A program made the position numbers and the translations under genes. A model generated the notes under the pieces. It saw only the letters and a program-made list of their open reading frames with translations, was not told the DNA's origin and did no database searches. DNA of 64,000 nt from Nymphaea colorata (taxonomy: Eukaryota; Streptophyta; Magnoliopsida; Nymphaeales; Nymphaeaceae), in the NCBI RefSeq assembly GCF_008831285.2, contig NC_045151.1, positions 1-64,000 on the forward strand, read 5' to 3'. This document shows, piece after piece, positions 24,652 to 36,822 of this stretch. How positions within the stretch are numbered: position 1 is the stretch's first letter; the number at the start of each line of letters is the position of its first letter.

Positions 24652-25310
24652 GGAGATTGATGGGAGCTGCTCATTTACTTACTGCCAAGGGCCGAGATAC
24701 TTATGCATATAGGTTCCAAATTTGAATAATTTCCTGCACCAGAGATAGAACCATATCACCCATTGTATAAAGTCTATGCCATCGTTGTTTTTAAATGTTG
24801 TTGCAAGTTAGGGGTTTTTTGGCCAACTCTATTCTACCAAATAAAGCCCAAGCACATTTTAGGAAAACATAGATACGAATACTCAAAATTTGGAAAGTAC
24901 AATTAGTAGGGGTAAATGAAAAGTAGCCTTCGATGTAAACAATAATATTGAAACATAAAAATGTCATTTTTGTCATGGTTGCATCGAAAATTTCTTCAAC
25001 AATATTCAAACCTAAAATTGCCTTTCTTGTTTTTTATATATCAAAATTTGAATTTTTTTACTTATGCATATAACGTTGCTAGAATTTGATTGTTGAAGCT
25101 GGAAAAATCCAAGTATCATACAGAGCTTGCAAATGTATGGTAGTAGGGGCAGAGCCAAAGGGGGCCGATAGGGCCTTGTACTTTTTTAAAGGAATTTGTT
25201 AATTGATTCATTATTTTAGTATTACATGTTTTTGTTATTGTTTAATGATTAAAATTTGTTTTCTACTTGATAAGAGATTATAAATAAAAAAGTGATCATA
25301 ATTTAAATGA

Positions 25311-25810
25311 TGTACATGGCCTTTATGCTTCACTTGGTTTAGACTTTAGGAAGATAGTTAGTCAGGATTAGCCAAGCCTCCAGAGACAAGTAGACAAAAT
25401 GTAAGAACATTAGCAATAACACACTGGTGGGTCTTTCTCATTCCATTGTGAAGCTGAAAATGGAAAAGGAAGCAGGAATTCAGAAGGCTTGTAGATTAAT
25501 TCTATTCTACAATCAACATTTTTTGTAAGCAAAAGTATTGATTGTGACATGGGATCATGTTGCTGGAAGGCATTGTTTCATCACCATTGGAACCATGGAA
25601 TAATCAATACTTTTGCTTACAATTACACTAGAATTATACATACCTTCCTTCCTTTGCCATTTTCAGATTCTCATTGGATGGACAAAAACACACTAGTGGC
25701 TTATTGCTAATGTTGTTACATTGTGTATAATTGCCAGTCTCTTGGAGTCTTGGGTGCAGCTGACTAACCGTCTTCCCGAAGTCCAAGCCACGTGAAGCAC
25801 AAAAGCTATG
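25311..25810. mobile_element. Foldback/MITE element Q, copy 6
   Basis: Duplicate of 9,394-9,890, with the same inverted arms and loop. Confidence 0.7.
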
Positions 25811-27146
25811 CATATTATACTTATTCATTTTGAGTATAACCTTTGTCATGTCTGTCTCTCCTTTACTTCTAAAAAAATTGCCATTTGAGAAGAAATGCAG
25901 AATATATATACACATATACACATTAAGAACTGGAAACCTGAGATTAAAAGACAATCACAATTAATAGCATTCTTAATCATATTATGTTTTTTTTTCCTTT
26001 TTAGCCTCCTTATACAAGAATGAATAAAATTAAGACACCACACCACACGAGTGGATATACAAAAGTTGAGGAGAAAAATGGATGCTCAATTATAGGAATA
26101 TATCGAAAATTATGGGCCTAATGAAAATTGTAAAAGGTAAATGGATAAATGGATGATGCGTTGCATGGGCTCCTGCGTGGTGCTCAACAATATCCACTCT
26201 CAAGACTGAGCCATGGTACAGGCACAAGCACTCACCATCGGAAAAATATCAGGAATCTTTTTTTTCCGCATTTTTTACTTTATTTATCCAGTTTTCAGAA
26301 ATATTTGTGAGTGGAAGATCCAGACATGAGTTCTAGTTGTCCCGCTATGGCAAACCCATTCCCTACAGTACCCAGCCAATGGTCAACAAGACAAACAAGC
26401 TTTATATGTTATTCTTTTTTAAAAATTTTTTGAAGAGTTGTTTAGCGATTGGAACATGAGTGTTATCAAGTTGTATTAAGTTTTTAGGATAGATTCATGA
26501 AACACTACCTTTAGTGATTCATCAAACTACCATAACCTTTGAAATAGATTCATGGAATCTAAACTAATTTTATGATACTGAACACTATTTATGGTGATCT
26601 TTTTACAATAATTTTACCATTGCATTTTGATCTAAAGTTGAAAGTATGTTAGGGGCTGTTTGGTCTTCTGGACTTCCAAACATTCTCTTTCTGTTATGTT
26701 CAATATTTTTGCTTAAAAATTGGTTTTTGAATGATGTGTAGCAAGATCGGTGGGGAGTCAAGGTCCATCAAGGTGAATGTATGACTGGAAATTATCCGGC
26801 ACTAGAATAGAATAAGGTCATGGGTCCGAAAAGGGTGTAGAAATGGCTATGGTAGGGTGATATTAAGGCAATGGTGTGGCTACGTATTATAAACATTTTT
26901 CTTCTTATCTAACACTACTTAAGTATTAATGGTTCCGAATCACATAATGAAAAGAAGATACATGCTGTTTTTGGCATTCTATGTTGACGTATGACAACTT
27001 TAACTTGCCAGCCCTAGACCATGTTTACATTTTCTAAAAAGGGCACGTGCCAAACATGCAATGCTCGTTTCTTGATAGGAAACTAAATATGCCTTAAAGA
27101 GGGCATGTAACAAAACACTCTTTTGGATGTCATAAACAAAGAGACA

Positions 27147-27183
<37 letters not shown>

Positions 27184-27242
27184 ACATGCTTCTAGTATTA
27201 ATATGTCAAAAGTGAAAGTTCATTTGAGCCATCTGATCTTTA

Positions 27243-27342
27243 NNNNNNNNNNNNNNNNNNNNNNNNNNNNNNNNNNNNNNNNNNNNNNNNNNNNNNNNNN
27301 NNNNNNNNNNNNNNNNNNNNNNNNNNNNNNNNNNNNNNNNNN
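27243..27342. other. Assembly gap of exactly 100 N
   Basis: A round-number gap, so the true size is unknown. It is bounded on the left by the left TIR of a MITE and on the right by a (TA)n tract next to a palindrome arm. Apparent open frames crossing it are not real. Confidence 1.
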
Positions 27343-27390
<48 letters not shown>

Positions 27391-27392
<2 letters not shown>

Positions 27393-28045
27393 TGACTATA
27401 TGTACGGATGATATGAGGGACACCAAGGCAAGGTCATCTTTTTTTATCGGATGGTTCAGGTTTGTCGATGTTTTAAAATTATTCTGTTCTTATTTTTTGG
27501 TAGGCGGTGTGGTGATGGTTGGGGTGAGGATGAAACGACCAGCATCCAGCTAAATGAGTTTTTAAGAATAATTTTTAGGAGCCAATTGTATTTTCCAAAA
27601 TTGCTTTAGGATCCAAATTAAAATTTCTAAACAAAAATTATAATTAAAATTTTATTTTTTAAAACCTTGAGAGGCTCTTTGATTGCGGACCAATTGCAAA
27701 CCTGTTTTTCTTCAACAACCTGGCTAGTGTCCACCTTGAAAGAAACTACCGTAGCCATTTCGTTGCATATAAGATGTGGTGAAAGGATTGAACTTAATAC
27801 AAATTCTCAATTCTTATCCTCAACAAAGACTACGGCCGCATATAAAGACTATGAGTACATGGTATGTAAGCAACCTTCGTTTATATAAAATGCATGTAGG
27901 ATCACCGGACGTCCTAAAACTTCTTCCTAAATTCTTCATTGCTTGATTGAAACCTCGTAGCAAGCTTAGCTCTTCCTCCTTGCTACTGATTTGGGCAGTG
28001 GCTATAGAAAGTATATGACAAAATATATGTTGAATATATATATAT

Positions 28046-28078
<33 letters not shown>

Positions 28079-28495
28079 GCACGAATTGTCCAGTAAAAGG
28101 CAACTGTTAACAAGCAAAGCTTGCGATAAGCCTGTGACACATAAAATGCTACATTATTTTGTATGTAAATTAAACTTCCATAAAGCACCACATTTTATTT
28201 AACTGTGACAAGCCATTAACGTCCTCTGATCATTCAGTTAGCCTGAACTATCATGCCTGATCATTAAGAAAAAGTGTCAGTGGCACAAATAGATGATCAG
28301 GTCTTTTTCCATTGAATGAATCTATCTGGTCTTCGATCCCGAGTGCTTGCATGATGCATGTGCGGACACTCAATACAATAATGTGCGCACATGCAAAGTG
28401 GGTTGCATGCACTACGGTGCACGCAAGACATAGATGCCAAGAAAAGCAAATAAAAAGAAATGACTTTTCCAGTCTTTTAATTTTTTTTCAGTTTT
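27391..28495 (+). repeat. Left arm of a 1.1-kb palindrome
   Basis: The reverse complement of 28,566-29,671 over its full length (1,105 versus 1,106 bp). The few differences I can find are one-base indels, mostly in short runs (near 27,419, 27,743, 27,777 and 28,195). It sits directly after the gap and a TA tract. The second segmental copy at 52,226 has only the right-arm orientation, so this arm is the additional one. Confidence 0.9.
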
Positions 28496-28565
28496 TAATT
28501 AACCGAAGGCATTTTGGTTATCAAGCATAAATTGTTCACCTACCTGTGCTGTAACTACGTGGTTT
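28496..28565. repeat. 70-bp palindrome spacer
   Basis: Unique sequence between the arms; not present in the copy at 52,226. Confidence 0.85.
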
Positions 28566-28979
28566 AAAACTGAAAAAAAATTAAAAGACTGGAAAAGTCA
28601 TTTCTTTTTATTTGCTTTTCTTGGCATCTATGTCTTGCGTGCACCGTAGTGCATGCAACCCACTTTGCATGTGCGCACATTATTGTATTGAGTGTCCGCA
28701 CATGCATCATGCAAGCACTCGGGATCGAAGACCAGATAGATTCATTCAATGGAAAAAGACCTGATCATCTATTTGTGCCACTGACACTTTTTCTTAATGA
28801 TCAGGCATGATAGTTCAGGCTAACTGAATGATCAGAGGACGTTAATGGCTTGTCACAGTTAAATAAAAATGTGGTGCTTTATGGAAGTTTAATTTACATA
28901 CAAAATAATGTAGCATTTTATGTGTCACAGGCTTATCGCAAGCTTTGCTTGTTAACAGTTGCCTTTTACTGGACAATTC

Positions 28980-29031
<52 letters not shown>

Positions 29032-29669
29032 CATATATTTTGTCATATACTTTCTATAGCCACTGCCCAAATCAGTAGCAAGGAGGAAGAGCTAAGCTTG
29101 CTACGAGGTTTCAATCAAGCAATGAAGAATTTAGGAAGAAGTTTTAGGACGTCCGGTGATCCTACATGCATTTTATATAAACGAAGGTTGCTACATACCA
29201 TGTACTCATAGTCTTTATATGCGGCCGTAGTCTTTGTTGAGGATAAGAATTGAGAATTTGTATTAAGTTCAATCCTTTCACCACCATCTTATATGCAACG
29301 AAATGGCTACGGTAGTTCTTTCAAGGTGGACACTAGCCAGGTTGTTGAAGAAAAACAGGTTTGCAATTGGTCCGCAATCAAAGAGCCTCTCAAGGTTTTA
29401 AAAAATAAAATTTTAATTATAATTTTTGTTTAGAAATTTTAATTTGGATCCTAAAGCAATTTTGGAAAATACAATTGGCTCCTAAAAATTATTCTTAAAA
29501 ACTCATTTAGCTGGATGCTGGTCGTTTCATCCTCACCCCAACCATCACCACACCGCCTACCAAAAAATAAGAACAGAATAATTTTAAAACATCGACAAAC
29601 CTGAACCATCCGATAAAAAAAAGATGACCTTGCCTTGGTGTCCCCTCATATCATCCGTACATATAGTCA

Positions 29670-29671
<2 letters not shown>
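28566..29671 (-). repeat. Right arm of the 1.1-kb palindrome
   Basis: Inverted copy of 27,391-28,495. From about 28,610 it is also the start of the segmental duplication shared with 52,226-62,045, so this arm is the ancestral orientation. Confidence 0.9.
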
Positions 29672-29719
<48 letters not shown>

Positions 29720-29916
29720 TCTTACGCCAAAACTGGTGTAAGGGTACGCTCCTCTTGATTTTTCAAAAAAAAAAAAAAAACCATAAAAAAAATAGCCATT
29801 GCAGCTTGCGGGGACATCGCCTCCCCCGGCGGCACCGGCTATGCTTGGCTAGGCATCGCCAGTGGCTTAGAAACGTTATAGTCGTCTGGCAAAACTTTTT
29901 TTGCAATAGGCATCTT

Positions 29917-29920
<4 letters not shown>

Positions 29921-30002
<82 letters not shown>
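29921..30002. repeat. (TC)n-(TA)n microsatellite
   Basis: TC run then TA run; the B2 counterpart is at 53,448-53,523. Confidence 0.9.
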
Positions 30003-30007
<5 letters not shown>

Positions 30008-31078
30008 GAAACTGTTGCTAAAATTTCAAAACTGTGCCTAAAAGTTTCTAAGGCAGGAATATTGGCAACCGAAACAACTGCTAAATGTAAGCACTCTTAG
30101 CAATTATTTTGGTACAGCTTTTGAAATTGAGTGATGGTATTAGCCAATGCACTATTAAAAGGCATTCTCTTGTTGTAAAGTTGTGACTCAAATAAATCGG
30201 AGTTCCTTTTTCTTTAAGTATCTTTGTGAGGCCACTTGAATTTGTTTACGGAAACAGAATGACCAAATTCTCAAAGAACATTAACTAGCGTACATTATTC
30301 TTTGACCTTTTGTATTGAATAATTCATATTCAAGGAGAAAATAGATTTATTTTGTGCAGCATTGATTTATTTTTTTCTGAGTCTTATAAGCACGTATGAC
30401 ATATGAAAAACACAAGTTAAAGCTCTTAGAAGAAGCAGTAAGATAATTTTTTACTTCAATGATGTAAGATGCAACAGCTTTGGGCTCATCATGGTGTTGT
30501 CCATCAGTATACTTCTGATATGTGCAAGCAAAATGTGCTTGTCTAGGAGACAATTTGAGGATAGAGCACGGAAATAAGTGTTCTCCAATGCTGTGCATAT
30601 GAAAGGTCATAAAGTATATAATTTAGGAAAACATGAAATTTCTACAAAGTTGAATGGTTTTTGTCAATAAAGTGTATTTCCATTTCATAATGGGGGAGGG
30701 CGTTGGGTTTTTCTCACGAACTCTATTCTGTCAAATGAAGCACAGACATAAATTAGGGAAATTTAAATACAACTACTCGCACTTTAGAATGTATAGTTGT
30801 TAACATTATATGTGGGCAGCATTGGATGTCAACACTTATATGAAACTTTAAATTTCCATCTTTGTTATCAGATATATGCATCAAAGACAGGCTTCTTTAT
30901 TTATCCTGCAACTCTGAAAATTAAACCAATTCCTTCTGGTTTTAGTGCTATATTTCTCATTTTTCATCCAAGTTTTCAAACAATGGTAGATAAGGGGGTC
31001 TTTCTAGCAACTATACTCTTAGATAAAACACAAGCTACAATTAGGAAAACTTTAATTCATACATCGAGACTGAAATTT

Positions 31079-31500
31079 TCTCTTCTTCATTTCCCCATGG
31101 TCATAAGAGATATCTCTCAACTCTATTTTAGAGCTAAGAGGCTATGCTCAAGTGTATCGGGAACATGAGATGATGAAATAATATCTCATTTCATAGTTGA
31201 ATCATGTTTTATTTCTTTCATTGAATATTGCTTATATATTATCCATGCGTAGTTGCTTGATTTTCATTTATATTTTGCTTCTCTCATTTTCTTTCTACCT
31301 CATTTGCCCATGGCCATATGAGATAACCTTCAACTCTATTTTAGAGTCAAGAGACTATGCTCAAGTATACCGAAAACATGAGAAGATGAGATAATATTTT
31401 ATTTTGTAGTTGAATCATTTTCTATCTCTTTTTTTGAATATTGCTTTGTTTCAAGATATTAACCATACATAGTTATTTCATTTTCTTATATATATGTGAA
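31079..31500 (+). repeat. 213-bp tandem duplication
   Basis: CCCATGG-CATA-GAGATA, CAACTCTATTTTAGAG and GCTATGCTCAAGTATA-like blocks occur twice, 213 bp apart, with moderate divergence. Confidence 0.8.
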
Positions 31501-32019
31501 TGCACGGTTAGAATGAGAGTGTGGCTTGAGATTTTCTCCTTATTATTGTGTTGATTAATTTTGAGATTGGGGCTTGTCCAACCCGGGAAGAGCCTTCACA
31601 AATTTGTATATGTTAAAGTGTATTTTCATATCATTTCACGTTAGTTTCTTTTTAATCATTCCATTAGGATCCCTAATGAGCACTTTATCGTATGGTTTGA
31701 GTTTCTTCCATACCCAATGGCAGAAGAAACATATTCCCTTGCAACCAATGGAATAACTGTGTTTTATGTTTATGTTTTCTAAATATTTTTAAAGAATCAT
31801 TTCTAACATGGCTTTGGAAACTTAGCGTAGACTCTTGCATGAGTCTAAGCTCCCCTCCGGCCTACATAAAACTTAAAGTCGGATGTTTTAATTTATCTTT
31901 AGTCTCATGAAGACATACATGTATATATATAATATACATATGTGTGCACATGATGATTTTTTATCATTCTCTCTCTATGTTTACATATTTTATTTTACAA
32001 ATTTTCGTATCAATATAAG

Positions 32020-32113
32020 TACATATATATATATATATATATATTATGAATCTCCTACTTTCTCTCTCTAGAAACTTTTTCTCTCTTCAAGTCCAAGGCC
32101 TCCATCTACAAGT

Positions 32114-32181
<68 letters not shown>

Positions 32182-32240
32182 CTTCATTTCTTTTCCTTTA
32201 AAATCTCTCTTTCTATATATATATATATATATATATTTCT
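32020..32240. repeat. Cluster of (TA)n tracts with TC-rich spacers
   Basis: Three TA runs (about 32,023, 32,116 and 32,214), the last two followed by near-identical TTTC-CCTTTAAAATCTCT spacers. Confidence 0.85.
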
Positions 32241-33734
32241 CCATTTTTTTCCTTTAAAATCTCTTTTTCTATTCAAGTCAATGTTATTTTTACAAGCTTT
32301 CATATATGTGTATATGTGATGGTATATACACATATATGTGCATCTTCTCTATCTCCTTCTTTTTCTCACTTTCTTTTGAAAGTTTCATTTCATTTCTCTA
32401 CTTAAATTCAAACCTCATTTTCATAAAGTTACATATATGTATCTATACGTATTAGATATACATATATATACATATGTATATGTATATGAATGCATATCTC
32501 TCTTTCGTTTAAATATTTGATTTTGTGATTTTCGAGATCTCTTTCTCTCTCTCCTTTCCCATATTTCTTATGATCAAGTATCTCATTTTATGCATCCTTT
32601 TTGGACATTTTTCTTTTCCAAGATCATTTTCATTTACCGACTTTACTAAGACCATAAATTAAGTAATGACTCAATATTGGATTCATGCTTGATGGTCTAC
32701 AACCCCAATCCATTTTCAAAAACTTTTACTTCTTATATATAATATTTATCAAAGCAAAATTTTTTTATGTATGTTATGGTAGGAATGTTCTTATATGAAT
32801 GTTGTGGTCGGAATGTTTCATTATCTTTTAATCATATATGCTTCATTCTCTTTTAATAATATATGATCAATGTATTCATACATTCACAATCACTTAATAT
32901 CATTTATGAGCAAATTCACATCTCTAAAATAATTTAAACAAGATACGATGAAGCTCTAATTAGGTGGTAACCGAATTAGAGTAAAATCTCAAACCAACTT
33001 AAGTCTTAAGAAAACGCTAAAGTGATTTCAAAATAATTTCCAAATGATATTTATGAAGATTTTTCAATTCTAGTTTTTCCCAAAATGTCTCACATTTTCA
33101 AGTGATTCTTGAAGAATCTTTTCAAAAGTTTGAAACATCAAACTTTCAATATTTTTCTACACTGCATATAGAATAAAAAAAATATCTAAGTTAAAACGAA
33201 ATGCATCAATGATAAACATAGTCCTTGGGTTGATTACTCCCGGTAAAGGCACCGGGAATGGTCAATCCTCGTACCAACGGTGAATCCATTTCTTTCCTAT
33301 TTCAAAAAAAAAACCTCATTTTTTTGGAACACTTTAAAACCAGATACCAAAAATTTTGGGGATGCGAACAAAGACACACACTTTTTTTACTTATGTAACT
33401 TTCAAATTTGAATTATTACTATATCTCCAATTTTATGTCTAGGACATCCAAGTTTTCAAACAATAGTGCTTATATGGGGTCTTTCCACCTATTATATCCT
33501 CTCAAATAAGGCACAAGCTTTAAGTTATGAAAACTTAGTTATTCATATCCGAGATTTGGATCCTACAGCTGGTAGAGCTAAATGTCAGGTTGGCATCCAA
33601 TGTCGACAATAATATTAGAAGCTAGAATTGCTATCCAAGTTATTGATACATTGAGAAATGGGCTCTTTTACTTATCTGTCTAGTGTTGCGAAAAATGTTG
33701 TCTTCTGGTATTATTCATGTACACACATAGTTTT

Positions 33735-34965
33735 GACACTCAACAACATCACCATGGTGCTCCATGACTAAGTTCCTCTCCACCGTCCACTCTTCTGCCT
33801 GCTCAACGTCGTCTTCCATTTCATTGCCACCAAAGATGATAGCGAGAATGACAAACTTTGTTGCACACTTTTTCCCACTGAGGCAATGGAGCTCGGCCTT
33901 CTCGCTATAATCATAGGTGACAATGAAATGGAAGACGACGTTCTCCGGGCAGGGGAATCCTGGTGATATCTATGATGATGGGTTGATGCACATCAAAATG
34001 ACACTCAATGATATCACCATTACTATTCCATGGTCGAGAACATCTCTATTGTCAAGCACTCCCTTGCCCGGACAACGTCATCTTCCATTTTATTGTGTCC
34101 AATAATGATAGCGAGAAGCATGAACTTTGCCGCACAACTATCTCCATGTTTCCCCACCTAGGTGGTGGAGCTTGGCCTTCTCGCTATTGTCATCAGTGGC
34201 AATGAAATGGAAGATGATGTTCTCCAGGCAAGGGAGTGCTTGCAAAAATATCTATGATTATTGGTTGATTCACATTAAAATGACACTCAACAACATCACC
34301 ATCGTAGATCCATGATTGAGATCCTCTCTATATCCACTCCTTTGCCCAGACAACGTCGTCTTCCATTTCATTGCCACAGAAGATGATAGCGAAAATGACG
34401 AACTTTGCTGCACACATTTTCCCACTTAGGCAATGAAGCTCGGCCTTCTCGCTATAATCATTGGTGGCGATGAAATGGAAGAAGACGTTCTCCGGGCAGG
34501 GAATTCCTGGTGATATCTATGATGATGGGTTGATGCACATCGCAATGACACTCGATTATATCACCATTACTATTCCATGGTCGAGATAATTGTCAAGCAC
34601 TCCATTGCCTGGACAATGTCGTCTTCCATTTTATTGTCACTGATGCTGATAATGAGAAGCAGGAACTTTGCCACACAATTATCATGTTTCCCAACTTAGG
34701 TGGGTGAAATCAGCCTTCTCACTATAGTCATCAGTGGCAATGAAATGGAAGACGACTTTCTCCAAGCAAGGGAGTGCTCACGAAATATATATGATGACGG
34801 GTTGATTCACATTGCAAGGACACTCAACAACATTACCATCGCGGCTCCACGACTGAGATCCTCTCCATTGTTGACTTCTTCGCCCGAACAATGTCGTCTT
34901 CCATTTCATTGCCACCGAAGGTTAAAGCGAAAATGATGAACTCTGTTGCACACATTTTCCCACCT
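33735..34965. repeat. Nested inverted-repeat array, copy 1 (about 4.5 periods)
   Basis: GTCGTCTTCCATTTCATTGC and its reverse complement alternate along the array. Forward copies are near 33,811, 34,080, 34,357, 34,621 and 34,893; reverse copies near 33,927, 34,207, 34,478 and 34,745. The period is about 264-277 bp. Within each period a second inverted pair (CCGGGCAAGGGAGTGCT versus AGCACTCCCTTGCCCGG) occurs, so each strand can fold into repeated hairpins. GC content is higher than in flanks. Frames inside change between units and encode no known domain. Confidence 0.85.
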
Positions 34966-35678
34966 AAGGAAACTTGAGGCTGAGCATATGGAATTGGGCA
35001 GGTACATATCATTATTGTTTCTAAGTGTTTTTTTTTTTTTCATGTTCTATTGGAAATGAGGCTACGTCCTTCCCCAAACTGTTTTTGTTCTAAAAAAGGT
35101 TCGTCATTTCTCAGGCCTTGGGTTATCATTAGACTGTGTTTATCTTGCTTTGGGTTATCTTGGTTTTCAAATTCATCAACATTTTGGCATAATAAGGGCA
35201 GGTGATTTCTTGATTGTTCAAAGGACATTATTTGATATACAAAATTAGAGCATGTTAAAATTATATTCTCAAACCTGTAAAATTGAATGTCTTAAAAGAA
35301 ACTCTTTAGTGTGCAGCTCTATGAAATTTTGTATACTATTTTCTAGTTTCCTTATTAATTAATTAGTTGTGCATTGTATCTTCAATTATAAAGTTTGTCT
35401 TGAATGACAGAACTTTTGTTCACAATATAAATCAGAGCTAGTCATTTTGTTCTGAAAGAACAACTAATTTGTGTTGAATGGCAAAACTTTTGTTTCAAGA
35501 TGTTGCTACTTTTGTTACCGACTTGATGTTTGAATTACATTTTAAACAATTTTGCATATTTGGTCTATTGAAATAGAGAAAACATGAAGTTTGATGGGGA
35601 ACGAAGCTTGACATGTCTTCATGCACTTCTAGTTTTTAATATTTAAAAATGTTTTATAAGATTTGCTTATTATTGTAG

Positions 35679-35762
35679 GTTTCTCGAAATGATGAGACTG
35701 TGGAAAGTCAAGGATTTGGTTATGTTACAATGGGTTCAAGGGGTAAAGTTGCACTTTCTGCA
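35679..35762 (+). pseudogene. RRM-like exon relic, copy in B1
   Basis: After TTGCTTATTATTGTAG, an acceptor-like sequence, a frame of about 28 codons includes SQGFGYVTMGSRGKVAL and ends in TGA. This resembles the RNP1 core of RNA recognition motifs (SRGFGFVTM followed by -EEA--A). Its partner at 61,479 retains more of the motif on one side (KSRG) but has Ser in place of the aromatic-adjacent Phe. Neither copy lies in a recognisable complete RRM gene; no RNP2 exon was found. It is most likely one exon of an RNA-binding protein gene carried along in the duplicated segment. Confidence 0.5.
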
Positions 35763-36239
35763 TGAGTCACATAATTGTAACCTTGAGATGAATTTTAGAT
35801 GTATTTTCTACTTATTAACATGAAATGTAATTGGACAATGTTTGTGGGATTTTGTTTGCTTTTAATTGTTTCATGTGTACGGTAATGTAGTTGGACACGA
35901 GTTTGTCTGCTGGATTGTTATGAAATGACACATTATGCTTCTTATACAAGTAGGAAAACTAAATATTGCCTTTGTCTATCTGAATTTTCACACTTCTCTT
36001 TTTGCCCCTAGTTAATTTCAATTACCTGAATAATTTATACGTTAATTACTGTTGTTTTGTATATTTTAATGTATTATGAATAATTGGTATTGATATTGGG
36101 TTCTTTAAATAATAAATTTTGTGACACAGTGACCGTGTTAGTAAAGACCACCACCTGCGCTTCTGTGACGTGGATTCATGTAATCTCTAACGTTGGATTG
36201 CATGTAACGAAATGTATCATCACTAAAAAAGATCAGCCA

Positions 36240-36817
36240 CATAATGTTTGGTAACACACATGACAACGTTCAGGCCACGTTAGAGGATATTGTTCTCCAA
36301 TGTTGCTAAATGTGAATTTTCTTTTTGTGTTAGGACAAGGTGATATGCTTACCAGGACTTTGCGTTTGGATCACTCGACCGATAGATCTTCCATGAATTT
36401 GCATCTCCTTGCCACTCAAAATCACCAGACTTGCAAAGATCCGTTTGCTATTGAAAGGCCTGTCGAACAAGAAAAGCGATCACTCCTGCAGATAGAGTTG
36501 TGTGCACGCACTGAGATAACAAATATGCACTACATGAGGTGGGGCATTCTTTGAATTTTTTTATAAAGGAAGTGGACATTTTAGGCTTTTTCAACTTTTT
36601 ACAATCCTTTTTTATCCTTTAAAAAAATTATTTTAATAAAGAGTATTTTTGGTCATTTCAGCGGTATACACCAATTTTTCGTGCACGGAGGTGTGCATGT
36701 AAACCATGCTTAGTGATTCCTATGGTCCTCATGGAGCTAATGATGTTTGGAGCTTTATTGGCCCCAGCTTGATTTTCATCTTCAACTTGATCACAACCTC
36801 CACCAAGCATGGAAGTA
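36240..36817. other. Unassigned segment between B1 and the copia element
   Basis: A plus-strand open frame of 84 codons at 36,300-36,554 has no recognised domain. No transposon terminus was found. Confidence 0.35.
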
Positions 36818-36822
36818 CCTCG
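36818..36822. repeat. Target-site duplication (left) of the copia element
   Basis: CCTCG directly precedes the LTR start at 36,823 and is found again at 44,098-44,102 directly after the other LTR. A 5-bp duplication is the expected length for Ty1/copia integrase. Confidence 0.9.

Larger units (their letters stand above)
20710..27242 (+). repeat. Tandem unit 4: near-identical partner of 4,630-11,350, cut by the gap
   Basis: Matches unit 2 throughout, in the same orientation, and stops at the scaffold gap inside the MITE left TIR. Differences from unit 2 are scattered substitutions in the left two thirds. In about 25,850-27,180 there are many one- and two-base deletions relative to unit 2 (for example shortened G, C and A runs around 26,660, 26,765, 26,822 and 26,893). 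That pattern is typical of an under-polished long-read contig end, so sequence quality there is doubtful. Confidence 0.9.
31079..33360. mobile_element. 2.3-kb block present only in B1 (probable insertion, class unknown)
   Basis: Sequence on both sides matches 57,890-58,000 and 58,095 onward in B2, but this block has no counterpart there; B2 instead has about 95 bp of its own. The block begins with a 213-bp tandem duplication (31,079-31,500), is rich in TA and TC tracts, and ends with a CACCGGGAATGGTCAATCC and GTACCAACGGTGAATCC style sequence reminiscent of LTR 3' ends. I find no pol sequence, clear TG/CA ends or target duplication. It could be a solo LTR or LTR fragment. Confidence 0.4.
28610..36236 (+). 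repeat. Segmental duplication copy B1 (partner 52,226-62,045)
   Basis: Same orientation as its partner. Similarity starts near TTGGCAT-TATGTCTTGCGTG (28,620) and ends soon after CTAACGTTGGA-TGCATGT (36,206). By eye the copies are around 92-96% identical. B1 has a 2.3-kb block (about 31,079-33,360) that B2 lacks; B2 has a 3.4-kb retroelement insertion that B1 lacks. Contents shared: TA tracts, two P-like modules, the nested inverted-repeat array and an RRM-like exon relic. There is no intact gene. Confidence 0.85.

Noticed and set aside
27203-27553. Open frames spanning the run of N
   Set aside because: They are open only because unknown bases cannot encode a stop.
33735-34965. Regularly spaced repeats that could suggest a CRISPR-like array
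   Set aside because: Repeats alternate in orientation, spacers are themselves repeated, and the setting is a plant nuclear genome.
35040-35228. 62-codon minus-strand frame that is also open at 60,880-61,068
   Set aside because: Most differences between the two copies change the amino acid, so there is no sign of purifying selection; it is a chance frame in the duplicated segment.
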